In this document: positions 19,674 to 29,306 of the stretch, piece by piece
Layout of the letters: every line of letters starts with the position of its first letter
How positions within the stretch are numbered: position 1 is the stretch's first letter
From: Salinicola acroporae
Lineage (GTDB): Bacteria; Pseudomonadota; Gammaproteobacteria; Pseudomonadales; Halomonadaceae
Direction of reading: 5' to 3'
DNA: 64,000 nt
Assembly: GCF_003206615.1 (NCBI RefSeq)
Contig: NZ_PZJW01000002.1
Span: 419,803 to 483,802 of the forward strand
Program-made: the position numbers and the translations under genes
Notes under the pieces: model-generated
The model's database searches: none
The model's input: the letters and a program-made list of their open reading frames with translations, nothing else
Told to the model about the DNA's origin: nothing

Positions 19674-20240
19674 ATGCGAAAGTCGCTGATCCCGCTGTGC
19701 CTGTCCGCCCTGACCCTGTTCTCGCTGCCGGCGCTCGCCGATGCCGACCATCCCCACGTGCGCCTGGAGACGAGCCAGGGGCCCATCGAGGTGGAGCTCG
19801 ACACCCAGGCAGCGCCCAAGACGGTGGAGAACTTCCTGCGCTACGTCGATGAGGACTTCTACGCCGGCACGGTCTTCCACCGTGTCATGCAGGACTTCAT
19901 GATCCAGGGTGGCGGCATGACGGCGGAACTCGAGCCCAAGCAGACCCACCCGCCGATCGCACTGGAGAAGAGCGGTCTCGACAATACCCGCGGCACCATC
20001 GCCATGGCGCGCACCGCCAACCCGGATTCCGCCACCAGCCAATTCTTCATCAACCTGGTCGACAACAGAGCGCTGAATTATCGCGATCTCTACAACCCGG
20101 GCTACACGGTGTTCGGTCATGTCGTGTCCGGCATGGACGTGGTCGACAAGATCGCCGAGACGCCCACCGGACGCCAGGGCCCGCATGCCGACGTGCCCAA
20201 GACCCCAATCACGATAACCGGCGCCGAGCGCCTGGACTGA
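19674..20240 (+). CDS. ppiA: Periplasmic peptidyl-prolyl cis-trans isomerase (cyclophilin)
   Basis: 188 residues: signal peptide (MRKSLIPLCLSALTLFSLPA, cleavage after ALA near residue 22) and a cyclophilin domain. Family markers are TVFHRVMQDFMIQGG, then NSATSQFFIN (here PDSATSQFFINL) and YTVFGHVVSGMDVVD. It accelerates proline isomerisation in exported proteins, like E. coli PpiA (190 aa). I chose the ATG at 19674, preceded by TGGAG and giving a clean signal peptide. Confidence 0.93.
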   Translation: MRKSLIPLCLSALTLFSLPALADADHPHVRLETSQGPIEVELDTQAAPKTVENFLRYVDEDFYAGTVFHRVMQDFMIQGGGMTAELEPKQTHPPIALEKSGLDNTRGTIAMARTANPDSATSQFFINLVDNRALNYRDLYNPGYTVFGHVVSGMDVVDKIAETPTGRQGPHADVPKTPITITGAERLD

Positions 20241-20305
20241 TCCCGGCGACGCCCCCCCGAGGCGCCGCTTTCCCGCCACGGCCCACGGGCATCACGGGCC
20301 CGACA

Positions 20306-20343
20306 CGACGAAGCCCCGGCGTCACCACGCCGGGGCTTCGTCG
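20306..20343. terminator. Convergent hairpin between ppiA and purC
   Basis: A perfect 17-bp stem (CGACGAAGCCCCGGCGT with its complement) around a 4-nt loop lies between two converging genes. There is no T-run, but the strength and position suggest a bidirectional terminator or a 3'-end stabiliser. Confidence 0.7.
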
Positions 20344-20363
20344 CTCGAACGGCAGGCGAAGGC

Positions 20364-21077
20364 TCAACCGAAGGTCATGCCGAGACGGCGCCCCACCTCT
20401 TCGTAGGCCTCGATCACACCGCCTAGGCCCTGACGGAAGCGATCCTTGTCCAGCTTCTCGCGCGTCTCGGCGTCCCACAGTCGGCAACCATCCGGCGAGA
20501 ACTCGTCGCCCAGCACGATCTCGCCCTCGAAGAGACCGAACTCGAGCTTGTAGTCCACCAGTAGCATGCCACCGTCGAGAAACAGCTGCTTGAGCACATC
20601 GTTGACCCGGAACGTCAGCGACTTCATGGTCGCCAGCTGCTCGGGCGTCGCCCAGCCGAACGTCTCCGCCAGCGACTCGTTGATCATCGGATCGCCCTTC
20701 TCGTCGTTCTTCAGAAACAGCTCGAAGGTCGGCGGGTTCAGGGCGATACCCTCCTCGACACCAAGACGGCGCACCAGACCACCGGCGGCCAGATTGCGCA
20801 CCACGCACTCCACCGGGATCATCTCCATCTTCTTGACCACGCACTCGGTGTCCGACAGCAACTGCTCGAAATGCGTGGGGATGCCGGCCGCCTGGAGTTT
20901 CTCCATGATGAACGCGTTGAACTTGTTGTTGACCATTCCCTTGCGCTCGAGCGCCTCTTTCTTCTTGCCGTCGAAGGCGCTGGTATCGTCGCGGAAGTGC
21001 AGGACGAGCCGCTGCGGGTCGTCGCTCAGGTAGACCGACTTGGCCTTGCCGGCATAGAGAAGATCGCGTTTTTGCAT
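20364..21077 (-). CDS. purC: Phosphoribosylaminoimidazole-succinocarboxamide synthase
   Basis: 237 residues, the same size as E. coli PurC. It joins aspartate to CAIR using ATP to make SAICAR in purine synthesis. The N-terminal [16 protein letters not shown], the central [18 protein letters not shown] and the late [13 protein letters not shown] segment are diagnostic. It lies downstream of the MBL-fold gene on the same strand, the usual gammaproteobacterial arrangement dapA-bamC-MBL-purC. Confidence 0.97.
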   Translation of the reverse strand: MQKRDLLYAGKAKSVYLSDDPQRLVLHFRDDTSAFDGKKKEALERKGMVNNKFNAFIMEKLQAAGIPTHFEQLLSDTECVVKKMEMIPVECVVRNLAAGGLVRRLGVEEGIALNPPTFELFLKNDEKGDPMINESLAETFGWATPEQLATMKSLTFRVNDVLKQLFLDGGMLLVDYKLEFGLFEGEIVLGDEFSPDGCRLWDAETREKLDKDRFRQGLGGVIEAYEEVGRRLGMTFG

Positions 21078-21167
21078 GGAGCTGTCTCCGTCGCGGCCCC
21101 GTGGGGCAGCAGGTTCATGAAGAGGGTGTGTAGCGTGGTGTGGCGACGGGGTGGGCGGGAGCCAACG

Positions 21168-21992
21168 TTACGCCACCTGCTGCCAGTCGATACCCCGATC
21201 CTGGGTCGAGACCAGCAGACGCGATTCATCGCCGTCGAGCAATGGCACCAACGCCTCCAGTACCCGCTCGGGGTGGTTATTTTGCGCCGACAGGTGCGAG
21301 CAGACAATCCGCTGCAGCCGGTCGAGTCCCAGCCGCCGCAGCAGGTCCGACGCCTGAGCGTTGGCCAGATGTCCCCAGCGCCCGGCAACCCGTCGCTTGA
21401 GATGCGGCGGGTAAGGCCCCTCGGCCAGCATCCGCGGATCGTGATTGCACTCCAGGAACAGCGCATCGCAGCCGCTGAAGGCATCGACCACGTGGGATGT
21501 CGGGTGGCCTAGATCCGTCAGCACGCCAAGACGGCGACCGTGGGCGCGAAAGCAGAACTGGATCGGCTCGCGGGCATCGTGGGGCACGGTGACCGGGTCG
21601 ATCTCCAGCCCGCCGATGGCGAAGCGTGCCTGCGGCACCAGAAGCTGGTGACAGGGTACGTCGCCGAGCTTGCCGGAGAGCCAACTGCCGGCACTGAGAT
21701 AGACCGGCAACTGATGGCGCCGCGCCAACGCGCCGACTCCGGTGATATGGTCGCTGTGCTCGTGCGTGACCAGTATGGCGGCCAGTTGGCGAGGGTGGAC
21801 GCCGAAACGGGCGAGGCGTTTTTCCGCCTCGCGCACGCCAAATCCGCAATCCACCAGAACCAGGGTCTCACCGTCGCTGACCAGGGTCGCGTTGCCCTTG
21901 CTACCACTGCCCAGCGAGGCGAAGCTGAGCCCAGGTTCGGGGCGCGGCCCCGGTAGAGCCCGCTGAGCGGGCATCGACGGCAGTGGCATCAC
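21168..21992 (-). CDS. MBL-fold metallo-hydrolase (YycJ-like)
   Basis: 274 residues with the metallo-beta-lactamase zinc motif THEHSDH (about 77-83) and LFLECNHD later. The opening FASLGSGSKGNATLV is typical of the YycJ/WalJ-type hydrolases, which include exonuclease-like proteins. It overlaps bamC by ATGA and precedes purC, a conserved gene order in gammaproteobacteria. Likely a phosphodiesterase or nuclease; the substrate is not shown. Confidence 0.88.
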   Translation of the reverse strand: MMPLPSMPAQRALPGPRPEPGLSFASLGSGSKGNATLVSDGETLVLVDCGFGVREAEKRLARFGVHPRQLAAILVTHEHSDHITGVGALARRHQLPVYLSAGSWLSGKLGDVPCHQLLVPQARFAIGGLEIDPVTVPHDAREPIQFCFRAHGRRLGVLTDLGHPTSHVVDAFSGCDALFLECNHDPRMLAEGPYPPHLKRRVAGRWGHLANAQASDLLRRLGLDRLQRIVCSHLSAQNNHPERVLEALVPLLDGDESRLLVSTQDRGIDWQQVA

Positions 21993-22942
21993 CGCAGCGT
22001 GGACGCGATGGCATCCAGCAGCTCCCGGGCCGTGGCAGGCTCGACCGGCTGCCCATCGGCGCCGGCCACCGTCACCACGCTGTTGCCGGCGCTCGAGTCG
22101 AGCTGGAGACGATAGTGGCTGGGCTGCGGATCGCTGCCGAACCAGCTGAACCAGCCACCGTCATCCGCATCCTGCGGCAGGTAGTCGATGAAGAACTGGC
22201 CCGCGCTTCGGTTCTGGTCGGTCACCGTCAGGCGGTTGCTGTCGAAGCCATTCTGCAACTGATAGTAGAGTTCGGACCAGGCGCGCTCGCCATCCAGTGC
22301 CAGGTCGAGCTCCCAGTTGCCGCCGCGATTGCGCAGCTTCACGCGCTCGCTCTGATCGAGCGGCTGGGCGGCCAGCGAGACGCCGCTATCCGCGGTGTGG
22401 TTGCTGTCCAAGTAGGCCTTGATCGAGCTCAGGCACTGGGCGCTGCCGCCGATGTCGCAGCGGACCTCACTGGTGCCGCTACGCAGGCCCTGGCGCAGAC
22501 TCACACTACCCTGCGCCGCCTCGATGCGACCGGCGGCGGCATTGATCGCCGTCGGGTTGACGCCGTGATCGACGGCGAAGCCCTGCAGCCGTGGCCATAC
22601 GCTGGCCGGCGCGGCATCGACCAGAAGCCAGTGCTCGCTACCGGCCTGGCGCAGCTCGGCATAGGGCTGCTCGTCGCCCTGTCCCGATGCCAGCGGCTGC
22701 GGACGAGGCGCATCGTCGACGGCGTCCGACGTGGAGAAATCGCTGTCGGCCTGGGGCACGGGCATCGAATCCTGGTAACGCACCTGATTGCGCGAAGCCG
22801 GCAGCTCCAGCGGTTTGGCCATCTCCGCCGTCTGATACTCGGCATTGCGGTCGTAATAGTAACCGTCCTGGAAAAGTCCGCAGCCGGAGAGGGCCAGCGA
22901 CGAGCACAACATCAGAGGCATCCATTTGAGGATGGGCTTCAT
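21989..22942 (-). CDS. bamC: Outer membrane assembly lipoprotein BamC
   Basis: 317 residues. A lipoprotein signal peptide ends in LALSGCG, so the mature protein starts at Cys21 (LSG|C lipobox). The N-terminal unstructured part and the two helix-grip domains of BamC/NlpB follow; conserved pieces are WLLVDAAPASVWPRLQGFA and WELDLALDGERAWSELYYQ. It is an accessory subunit of the BAM beta-barrel machine. Its place directly after dapA is conserved. Confidence 0.9.
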   Translation of the reverse strand: MKPILKWMPLMLCSSLALSGCGLFQDGYYYDRNAEYQTAEMAKPLELPASRNQVRYQDSMPVPQADSDFSTSDAVDDAPRPQPLASGQGDEQPYAELRQAGSEHWLLVDAAPASVWPRLQGFAVDHGVNPTAINAAAGRIEAAQGSVSLRQGLRSGTSEVRCDIGGSAQCLSSIKAYLDSNHTADSGVSLAAQPLDQSERVKLRNRGGNWELDLALDGERAWSELYYQLQNGFDSNRLTVTDQNRSAGQFFIDYLPQDADDGGWFSWFGSDPQPSHYRLQLDSSAGNSVVTVAGADGQPVEPATARELLDAIASTLR

Positions 22943-23001
22943 GCATCCACCTTTGTTTGAAGCAATGGGCTGGTTGGCGATTCGAACCACGTCGGCAGAT
23001 T

Positions 23002-23886
23002 TCACGTCGTCTCGATATTGGCGAGTTGCAGCGCTTCGCCGACGTTGCCGTGATAGCGCTCGGAAAGCCAGGTCAGCGGCAGCCGGATGCCGGTCTCGGC
23101 ATATCCCATGCGATTGAGTGCCCACTTGACCGGAATCGGATTGGATTCGATACCGAGCGCCGTGTGCAGCGGCGCCAGGCGCGCGTTGATCTGGTGCGCC
23201 TTTTCGCGCTGGCCGCTGGTCGCCGCGACGCAGAGATCGTGCATCGACTTCGGCGCGACGTTGGCGGTGACCGAAATGTCGCCATGGCCGCCCATCAGCA
23301 TGAAATCGCAGGCGGTGGCGTCGTCGCCGGAGTAGAGAGCGAAGCCGCTGCCCGCGAGGCGGTCGATCAACTCCTCGGCACGCTCCAGGTTGCCGGTGGC
23401 ATCCTTCAGGCCGATGATCCGCTCGAGCTCCGCCAGCCGGAAAACCGTCTCGTTGTAGATATCCGAGCAGGTCCGTCCGGGAACGTTGTAGAGAATGATC
23501 GGCAGCTCGCTCGCCTCGGCGACCGCCTTGAAATGCTGATACAAGCCTTCCTGGGTCGGCTTGTTGTAATAAGGCGCCACCGAAAGACAGCAGTCGGCAC
23601 CCACTTCACTGGCATAGCGGGCCAGTTCGACCGCTTCCGAGGTGTTGTTGGCTCCCGTGCCGGCGATGACGGGGATCCGGCCGTTGACCTCTTCGACCAC
23701 CGTGCGGATGACATCGAAATGCTCGGCAAACGACATCGTGGTCGGCTCGCCGGTGGTACCAGCGGCAACGATGGCGTCCGTGCCGTGTTCGAGATGGAAA
23801 TTGACCAGACGGCGCAGCGCCTCCCAATCGATCTCGCCACCGGCTTTCATCGGCGTCGCCATGGCAACGATACTGCCTGTGATCAT
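23002..23886 (-). CDS. dapA: 4-hydroxy-tetrahydrodipicolinate synthase
   Basis: 294 residues (E. coli DapA 292). It condenses pyruvate with aspartate semialdehyde in lysine and peptidoglycan precursor synthesis. Motifs: GTTGEPTTM, the Tyr in [22 protein letters not shown] and the Schiff-base lysine in [10 protein letters not shown]. The start at 23886 ([13 protein letters not shown]) is the family's. A more distant DHDPS-family gene occurs in the sugar-acid island at 45.2 kb; this one is the housekeeping copy. Confidence 0.97.
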   Translation of the reverse strand: MITGSIVAMATPMKAGGEIDWEALRRLVNFHLEHGTDAIVAAGTTGEPTTMSFAEHFDVIRTVVEEVNGRIPVIAGTGANNTSEAVELARYASEVGADCCLSVAPYYNKPTQEGLYQHFKAVAEASELPIILYNVPGRTCSDIYNETVFRLAELERIIGLKDATGNLERAEELIDRLAGSGFALYSGDDATACDFMLMGGHGDISVTANVAPKSMHDLCVAATSGQREKAHQINARLAPLHTALGIESNPIPVKWALNRMGYAETGIRLPLTWLSERYHGNVGEALQLANIETT

Positions 23887-24263
23887 CTTGCAGCTCTCTC
23901 TACTGTGACCGGATGGGCGGCCGGCCGCCTTGTCCAATCGATATCGAACGGCCGGAAACCGAATTGCCGGCCGGATGCACCCCGACACCCGAATCGCTGG
24001 CGTGCCCTGTGCAGGCCAGGCCAACGCGTTCCGGTCTCGGGCTCCAGCACGTCAGACATGATGTCGATGCGGTCGTGGCGCCTGCCCAGGCGCGATTTCA
24101 CGCCCCCAGATGGTACTCAGGCAGCCCCAGCGTGTACAGCCGCCAGGCCGGCTGTCGCCGCGATCGGCGCGACTGCCGGCGCATCGCAAGGCCTCGGCTA
24201 CCGAGCATTGACCGCCAGGATCGGCTATCGTTCGCCATTCACTTCCCGGTTTCGGAGCGCCTC
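23887..24263. other. Divergent intergenic region dapA/bcp, no gene seen
   Basis: 377 bp between the divergent dapA and bcp starts. Many gammaproteobacteria carry gcvR here, but no reading frame in this stretch resembles its ACT domains. It should hold the promoters of both neighbours; I could not pick convincing -35/-10 pairs. Confidence 0.5.
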
Positions 24264-24734
24264 ATGACTCTCAGCGTTGGACAACCCGTAGAAGACTTCT
24301 CCGCCGAAGCGACCGGCGACACGCCCTTTCGGCTCGGCGACTATCGTGGAAAACAGGTGGTGATCTACTTCTACCCCAAGGACAGCACGCCCGGGTGCAC
24401 CACGGAGGGCGGCGACTTCCGCGACAGGATCGGCGAGTTCGAGGCCGCCAACACGGTCGTCTTCGGCGTCTCGCGGGACGGTCTCAAGTCCCACGAGAAC
24501 TTCAAGGCCAAGCAGGGTTTCCCGTTCGAGCTGATCTCGGATCGCGACGAGGCGATCTGCCGCCAGTTCGATGTGATCAAGCTCAAGAAGATGTACGGCA
24601 AGGAACACCTGGGCGTCGAGCGCAGCACCTTCCTGATTGACGCGGAAGGCAAGCTCGCCCGCGAATGGCGTGGCGTCAAGGTTCCCGGCCACGTCGACGA
24701 GGTGCTGGAAGCAGCGCGGGAGCTGAACGGCTGA
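24264..24734 (+). CDS. bcp: Thioredoxin-dependent thiol peroxidase (Bcp/PrxQ)
   Basis: 156 residues, exactly the Bcp size. The peroxidatic Cys45 lies in STPGCTTEGG. The usual resolving cysteine five residues later (C50 of the PGCTxxxC pattern) is Gly50 here, so this is a one-Cys-like or atypical variant; another Cys occurs in DEAICRQFDV. It reduces hydroperoxides using thioredoxin. The start at MTLSVGQPVEDF is family-typical although the frame is open far upstream. Confidence 0.92.
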   Translation: MTLSVGQPVEDFSAEATGDTPFRLGDYRGKQVVIYFYPKDSTPGCTTEGGDFRDRIGEFEAANTVVFGVSRDGLKSHENFKAKQGFPFELISDRDEAICRQFDVIKLKKMYGKEHLGVERSTFLIDAEGKLAREWRGVKVPGHVDEVLEAARELNG

Positions 24735-24752
24735 ACACAGCCATGGCGGCGA

Positions 24753-25838
24753 TCAGCTCTCTTCCGTGATCACGGCCTGGTCCGACTCCCCGCGCGGCCA
24801 GGCCTGGACCAGCGCCTTGATCAGGGTTGCCAGCGGGATGGCGAAGAAGACGCCCCAGAATCCCCATAGCCCGCCGAAGAACAGCACCGCCAGGATGATC
24901 GAGACCGGGTGCAGGTTGACCGCTTCCGAGAACAGAATCGGCACCAGCACGTTGCCGTCGAGCGCCTGCAAGACGGCGTAAGCCACCAGCACGTAGAAGA
25001 ACTGGTCGCCGACGCCAAAGTGGAAGCCGGCCACCGCCGCCACGGGCAGCGTCGCCAGCGCTGCGCCAATGTAGGGCACCAGCACCGACAGGCCCACGGT
25101 GAGGCCGAGCAGCGCCGAATAGGGCAACCCGAACGCCCAGAAGACGATGAACGCCACGCTGCCGACGATGATGATCTCGATCGTCTTGCCGCGCACGTAG
25201 TTGGCGATCTGGTCGTCCATCTCCTGCCAGATGCGAGTCATCAGGGTGCGCTTGCCGGGCAGCATCGACAGCATGAAGTCGACCAGCCGCTCGCGGTCCT
25301 TGAGCATGAAGAAGACCAGGATCGGCACCAGGACCAGATAGATGATCACGGCCATCAGGTTGCCCAGCGACGCCAGCGAGAACGTCAGTGCGCGCTGGCC
25401 AAGCTGCGACGCCTGGTGACCGGCCGTGGCGATCCAGCCCTGGACCTGATCCGGCGTGACGATGGTGGGGTATCTGGCCTGCATTTCACCCAGCCAGCGC
25501 TGGCTGCTGGCGAACATGTTGGGGGCCTCCCTCACCAGTTCGACCAGCTGGTTCCAGACCAGCGGCATCACGATCAGCGCCAACGCCAGCAGCGCGCCCA
25601 CGAACAGCAGAAAGACCAGCCCCACCGCCAGCAGCCGAGGCAACCCCCGACGTTCCAGCCAGGCCACCACGCCTTGCAGCAGGAAGGCGACCACCAGCGC
25701 CGTAAAGAACGGGGCCAGCGCACCGCCGAGCCAGATGACGATGGCAAAGCCGCCGATCAGCAGCGCCAGCAGAACGATGGCCTCTTCGTCGGACAGGTAT
25801 CGCTCGAACCAGTTACGCAGGATGCCCTTCAAACTCAT
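24753..25838 (-). CDS. AI-2E family transporter (PerM-like permease)
   Basis: 361 residues with about eight hydrophobic helices; the VPYIGAALATLPV and LHPVSIILAVLFFGGLWGFWG segments are the signatures of the AI-2E/PerM family. Members export varied substrates; a role in AI-2 transport should not be assumed. It overlaps the upstream tusA-like gene by ATGA, a gene pair common next to bepA in gammaproteobacteria. Confidence 0.9.
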   Translation of the reverse strand: MSLKGILRNWFERYLSDEEAIVLLALLIGGFAIVIWLGGALAPFFTALVVAFLLQGVVAWLERRGLPRLLAVGLVFLLFVGALLALALIVMPLVWNQLVELVREAPNMFASSQRWLGEMQARYPTIVTPDQVQGWIATAGHQASQLGQRALTFSLASLGNLMAVIIYLVLVPILVFFMLKDRERLVDFMLSMLPGKRTLMTRIWQEMDDQIANYVRGKTIEIIIVGSVAFIVFWAFGLPYSALLGLTVGLSVLVPYIGAALATLPVAAVAGFHFGVGDQFFYVLVAYAVLQALDGNVLVPILFSEAVNLHPVSIILAVLFFGGLWGFWGVFFAIPLATLIKALVQAWPRGESDQAVITEES

Positions 25839-26086
25839 GCTCGCGCCTCTCCATCGGCTTTACGCAGCCAGTAGTGATACACACCCGAATTCTCCTCGCG
25901 CCCGACCAACGTATGTCGGCTATGCTCGACGAAACTCTCGAAATCCCGCCACGAACCGGCATCCGTCGCGATCACTTCGAGCAATTCCCCGGCCTGCATG
26001 TCCGCCAGCGCCTGCTTGGCTTTCAGCAGCGGCAATGGGCAGTTCAGACCGGAGGCATCCAGTCGACGATCCGGCTGTTGAGACAT
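25835..26086 (-). CDS. TusA-like sulfurtransferase
   Basis: 83 residues. The TusA/SirA motif LDASGLNCPLPLLKAKQAL gives the active Cys in the CPxP context (residues about 10-25). Such small proteins relay sulfur in tRNA 2-thiouridine formation or other thiolation paths. The start at 26086 (MSQQPDRRL) is taken; longer upstream frames have no conserved residues. It is coupled to the AI-2E permease gene and divergent from bepA. Confidence 0.88.
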   Translation of the reverse strand: MSQQPDRRLDASGLNCPLPLLKAKQALADMQAGELLEVIATDAGSWRDFESFVEHSRHTLVGREENSGVYHYWLRKADGEARA

Positions 26087-26265
26087 GACATACCCCAGGT
26101 TGGTTGGAAAAGAGGCGCGCTCGCGCGACAGGCCCGGCATGACGGCTGTTGCAACGCCCGGCTTTTCTAGGCAACGTCTGCCACAAGCTGCGGTCGAACG
26201 CATGATAGCGCAGACCACCATCGGCCACCCCGGCTTCAGCCTGAATGAGGAACGAGATCGTCAGC

Positions 26266-27729
26266 ATGAACCGTCAACGACTGACATCATTCCAGCGGCG
26301 CCTGCTGGCCGTTTCACTGCTCGCCGCGGGGCTGGCCGGCGCCTTGCCGCCCGCGCACGCTCAGCAAGGCTACCAGCTCCCGGATCTCGGCAGTACCAGC
26401 GCCGCCGTCACGTCCAATGACGAATATCGTCTGGGTCGGGCCTGGCTGCGTCAATTTCGTGCCCAGACCGATCCGTGGCAGGATCCGATCACGCAGACCT
26501 ATGTGCGCTCGATGCTGGCCAAGCTGGTGCCCTACAGCGGCGTCAACGAGAACCTCGTGGTGACGATGGTCGACAGCCGCCTGCTCAACGCCTTCGCCGT
26601 ACCGGGTGGCGTGGTCGGGGTCAACGCCGGTCTGTTCGCCACCGCGCCCGACGAGGACGAATTCGCCTCGGTGCTGGCGCACGAGCTGGGCCACCTGGCC
26701 CAGCGCCACTATGCCCGGCGCATGGAGCGGGTCGAGGAGACGCAGTTACCGACCATGGCGGCCATGCTGGCCGGGATGATCTTCGCGGCAGGTGGCGGCG
26801 GCGGCGCGGGTATCGCCGCGATGATGGGCTCTCAGGCGGCATTCATGCAGGATCAGCTCGCCTACTCCCGCCGGTTCGAACAGGAGGCCGATCGCGTCGG
26901 CCTCAGCGCCATGGCCAAGGCCGGGTACGACCCGCAGGCGATGCCGGAAATGTTCCGCACATTGCAGAAGCTCGCCGCGCTTCAAGGCGGCAATCCCCCC
27001 GAATTCCTGCTGACCCACCCGGTCACCGAATCGCGGATCAGCGACACCCAGGCCCGTGCCGACCAGTTGCCCTCCCCGCCCCACCGGGACGATCCGACCT
27101 ACGCCATGATCCGCGGGCGAGCACTGTTGATGCTCAACCGGGATAACCCGACCCAGGCAATGACAATACTCGAGCAGGATGACCCGCCAGCGGCTGCCGT
27201 GCGTTACCTGCAAGCGCTCACCGATGCACAACAGGGGCGTCCCGACGCGGCGCTGAAGACGCTCGACGAGCTTGCCGGAGATTATCCCGACCTTTCGATG
27301 ATCCCCGCCACCGCCGCCCAGGTCACCTACGACGCCGGGCGCCACCAGGACGCGCTGGCGAGAGCACGACACATCCTGCGGCTCTCTCCTGGCTATTATC
27401 CGGCACAGTGGGTGCAGGCGGAGGCGCTGGTGCAGACGGCGCCGACACAGGCGTTCGACGTGCTGCGAGACATGAGCGAGCAGTATCCGGAGGACCCCAA
27501 CGTGTTCGGCCTGCTGTCCGAGGCGGCCGGCCGCACCGGCCGCGATGCCTGGGGCCAGCTGGCTCGCGCCGAGCAGCTCCAGCTCGAGGGTCGCATCGAC
27601 ACCGCCATTCGTCAGATCGACTCCGCCGAGGATGTCGCCAAACGGAGTGGCGACTACGCCATGGCCAGCCGCGTCGAGCAACGACGCAAGGATTTCCTCG
27701 GCTACCGGGAGACGATGCGGAGTTTCTGA
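26266..27729 (+). CDS. bepA: Periplasmic M48 metalloprotease/chaperone BepA
   Basis: 487 residues (E. coli BepA/YfgC 487). Signal peptide to about residue 32 (PPAHA|QQ), zinc motif HELGH at 139-143 with the third ligand Glu in FEQEADRVGL, and C-terminal TPR-like repeats. It matures or degrades outer-membrane assembly substrates such as LptD. An ATG 21 bp upstream is possible, but the chosen one gives a normal signal peptide. Confidence 0.93.
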   Translation: MNRQRLTSFQRRLLAVSLLAAGLAGALPPAHAQQGYQLPDLGSTSAAVTSNDEYRLGRAWLRQFRAQTDPWQDPITQTYVRSMLAKLVPYSGVNENLVVTMVDSRLLNAFAVPGGVVGVNAGLFATAPDEDEFASVLAHELGHLAQRHYARRMERVEETQLPTMAAMLAGMIFAAGGGGGAGIAAMMGSQAAFMQDQLAYSRRFEQEADRVGLSAMAKAGYDPQAMPEMFRTLQKLAALQGGNPPEFLLTHPVTESRISDTQARADQLPSPPHRDDPTYAMIRGRALLMLNRDNPTQAMTILEQDDPPAAAVRYLQALTDAQQGRPDAALKTLDELAGDYPDLSMIPATAAQVTYDAGRHQDALARARHILRLSPGYYPAQWVQAEALVQTAPTQAFDVLRDMSEQYPEDPNVFGLLSEAAGRTGRDAWGQLARAEQLQLEGRIDTAIRQIDSAEDVAKRSGDYAMASRVEQRRKDFLGYRETMRSF

Positions 27730-27739
27730 CCGCATGGCC

Positions 27740-28984
27740 TCAGGCTGGCACGCCGGCCTGCCCCTCGAGATGTGCCACGACCGCGTCGCAGAACACCATC
27801 GGATCGATCACCAATCTGCCGAGCGGTTTCGGCGCGGCGGCGTTCTGAGCGATCACGATGCCACGCGCCGGGTTGACGTAGATGAGCTGGCCGTGGATGC
27901 CCCTCGCGGCGAAGGCGCGATCCCGGCGCGACGATGGCGTCCACGCGGTCCACCACATGTAGCCGTATTCCAGCGAATCGCCGCCGGCGAGTGTCGTGGG
28001 GCGCGTGGCGGCGTCGATCCAGCCATCGGGTAGCAGAGATCGACCCTCGATCCTGCCGCCATCGAGCATGAACTGACCGAAGCGTGCGTAGTCTCTCAAG
28101 GTTGCCGCGATGCCACTGCCGCCGATCTCGACGCCGTCGGCGGACGCCAGCCACCAGCTGGCATCGCTCTCCATGCCGTAGGGCTGCCACAGTTTCTCCG
28201 AGAGATAGTCGGCCAGCGGTCGTCCAACGGCCTGCCGAACCAGTTCGGCGAGAATCTGCGTCTCGCCGGTGCTGTAGTTATGGCGCGTGCCCGGTTTGGC
28301 GGCACGAGGCAGTGCTGCCATCACCTTCATCGCCCCGCCCGGCTGCTGGGCGATCTGCGCCTTCAACAGCGCGCGACGATCGGATCGGGGGTCGGTATAG
28401 GTCTCGTTCCAGGCGACGCCGGACGCCATCATCAGCAGGTCGCGCAGGCTGACGCCCTGGTAGGCGCTTCCCGCCAGCAGCGGTACGTAATCGGTCACCT
28501 GTGCGGCCAGGCCTTCGCGGATCAGACCGTCCCGGATGGCCATGCCGGCCAGCGTCGAACAGACGGACTTGGCCACCGACATCGACATCCAGCGGGTATC
28601 GCGATGATTACCGCGCTGGTAGGTCTCATGGACGATGTCGCCGCGTCGTAGCACCAGCAGGCCGGTGACACTGTTCAACGCCAGGTAGTCGTAGAGATCG
28701 TAAGCCTCGCCGTTGATGCTGGCGACCACCCCATCGAGGCACGTCGGCGCCTGCCCGAGCGGACGCGGAGAAGCACCCGCGGCGATGATCCGCGAGGGAA
28801 ACAAGCGGTCGATATTGCGGAAGGTATTCACCGCCAGATCGGGCGCCAGGCGGCCACTGTAGGCTTGCTCGATGTCACCGATCGGCTCGCCGGCATGACG
28901 GTAGATGGCGTCGGACCGGGACGGTTCGAGGCGAGTCGCATCGGCAGAACGGGCGAAATCTGGCTGGGACGGACGAGACGTCAT
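27740..28984 (-). CDS. Serine hydrolase, beta-lactamase/6-aminohexanoate-dimer hydrolase family
   Basis: 414 residues of the class C beta-lactamase fold. The catalytic SxxK is SVAK in MSMSVAKSVCSTLAGM; a YxN/YST-like Tyr follows in HNYSTGETQIL. No export signal is visible, and family members with this shape hydrolyse esters or amides instead of antibiotics. AAGGAG precedes the chosen ATG at 28984, so a longer N-terminus is unlikely. It converges on bepA with a 10-bp gap. Confidence 0.85.
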   Translation of the reverse strand: MTSRPSQPDFARSADATRLEPSRSDAIYRHAGEPIGDIEQAYSGRLAPDLAVNTFRNIDRLFPSRIIAAGASPRPLGQAPTCLDGVVASINGEAYDLYDYLALNSVTGLLVLRRGDIVHETYQRGNHRDTRWMSMSVAKSVCSTLAGMAIRDGLIREGLAAQVTDYVPLLAGSAYQGVSLRDLLMMASGVAWNETYTDPRSDRRALLKAQIAQQPGGAMKVMAALPRAAKPGTRHNYSTGETQILAELVRQAVGRPLADYLSEKLWQPYGMESDASWWLASADGVEIGGSGIAATLRDYARFGQFMLDGGRIEGRSLLPDGWIDAATRPTTLAGGDSLEYGYMWWTAWTPSSRRDRAFAARGIHGQLIYVNPARGIVIAQNAAAPKPLGRLVIDPMVFCDAVVAHLEGQAGVPA

Positions 28985-29072
28985 GAGGGGGCTCCTTAGG
29001 GAATCCTCAATCAGTAACACAGCCACGCGAAGAGGTGCATCGATTTGTCGGCGAAGTGGGAAATCATCGAAA

Positions 29073-29148
29073 TGGTGGGTCGTGTAGGATTCGAACCTAC
29101 GACCAATTGGTTAAAAGCCAACTGCTCTACCAACTGAGCTAACGACCC
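29073..29148 (-). tRNA. tRNA-Lys (UUU), copy 3 of the tandem array
   Basis: 76 nt including encoded CCA. Acceptor GGGTCGT pairs with ACGACCC, the D-arm is AGCTCAGTTGGTAGAGC, and the anticodon loop CTTTTAA carries UUU. The T-arm is GTAGGTTCGAATCCTAC. It is identical to the two other copies and last in the leftward transcript, 61 bp from the middle copy. Confidence 0.97.
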
Positions 29149-29209
29149 GAGACGTGACACTGACAGCGGGCGCTGTGCAGTGCTGCCGAAACGGCGGGGG
29201 AGCGATCGA

Positions 29210-29285
29210 TGGTGGGTCGTGTAGGATTCGAACCTACGACCAATTGGTTAAAAGCCAACTGCTCTACCAACTGAGCTAACGACCC
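29210..29285 (-). tRNA. tRNA-Lys (UUU), copy 2 of the tandem array
   Basis: Identical in sequence to the other copies over all 76 nt, with encoded CCA. A 21-bp spacer separates it from the promoter-proximal copy, which supports co-transcription and processing from one precursor. Confidence 0.97.
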
Positions 29286-29306
29286 ATCGTGCGACCCGTC
29301 GGAAAG

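Noticed and set aside
23887-24263. N-terminal extension of bcp or a gcvR gene in the dapA/bcp gap
   Set aside because: The open frame there shows no ACT-domain residues, and Bcp aligns from the ATG at 24264 at its normal length.
27740-28984. Beta-lactamase resistance gene
   Set aside because: The fold and SxxK fit, but there is no export signal and the sequence resembles 6-aminohexanoate hydrolase/esterase types; resistance cannot be claimed.
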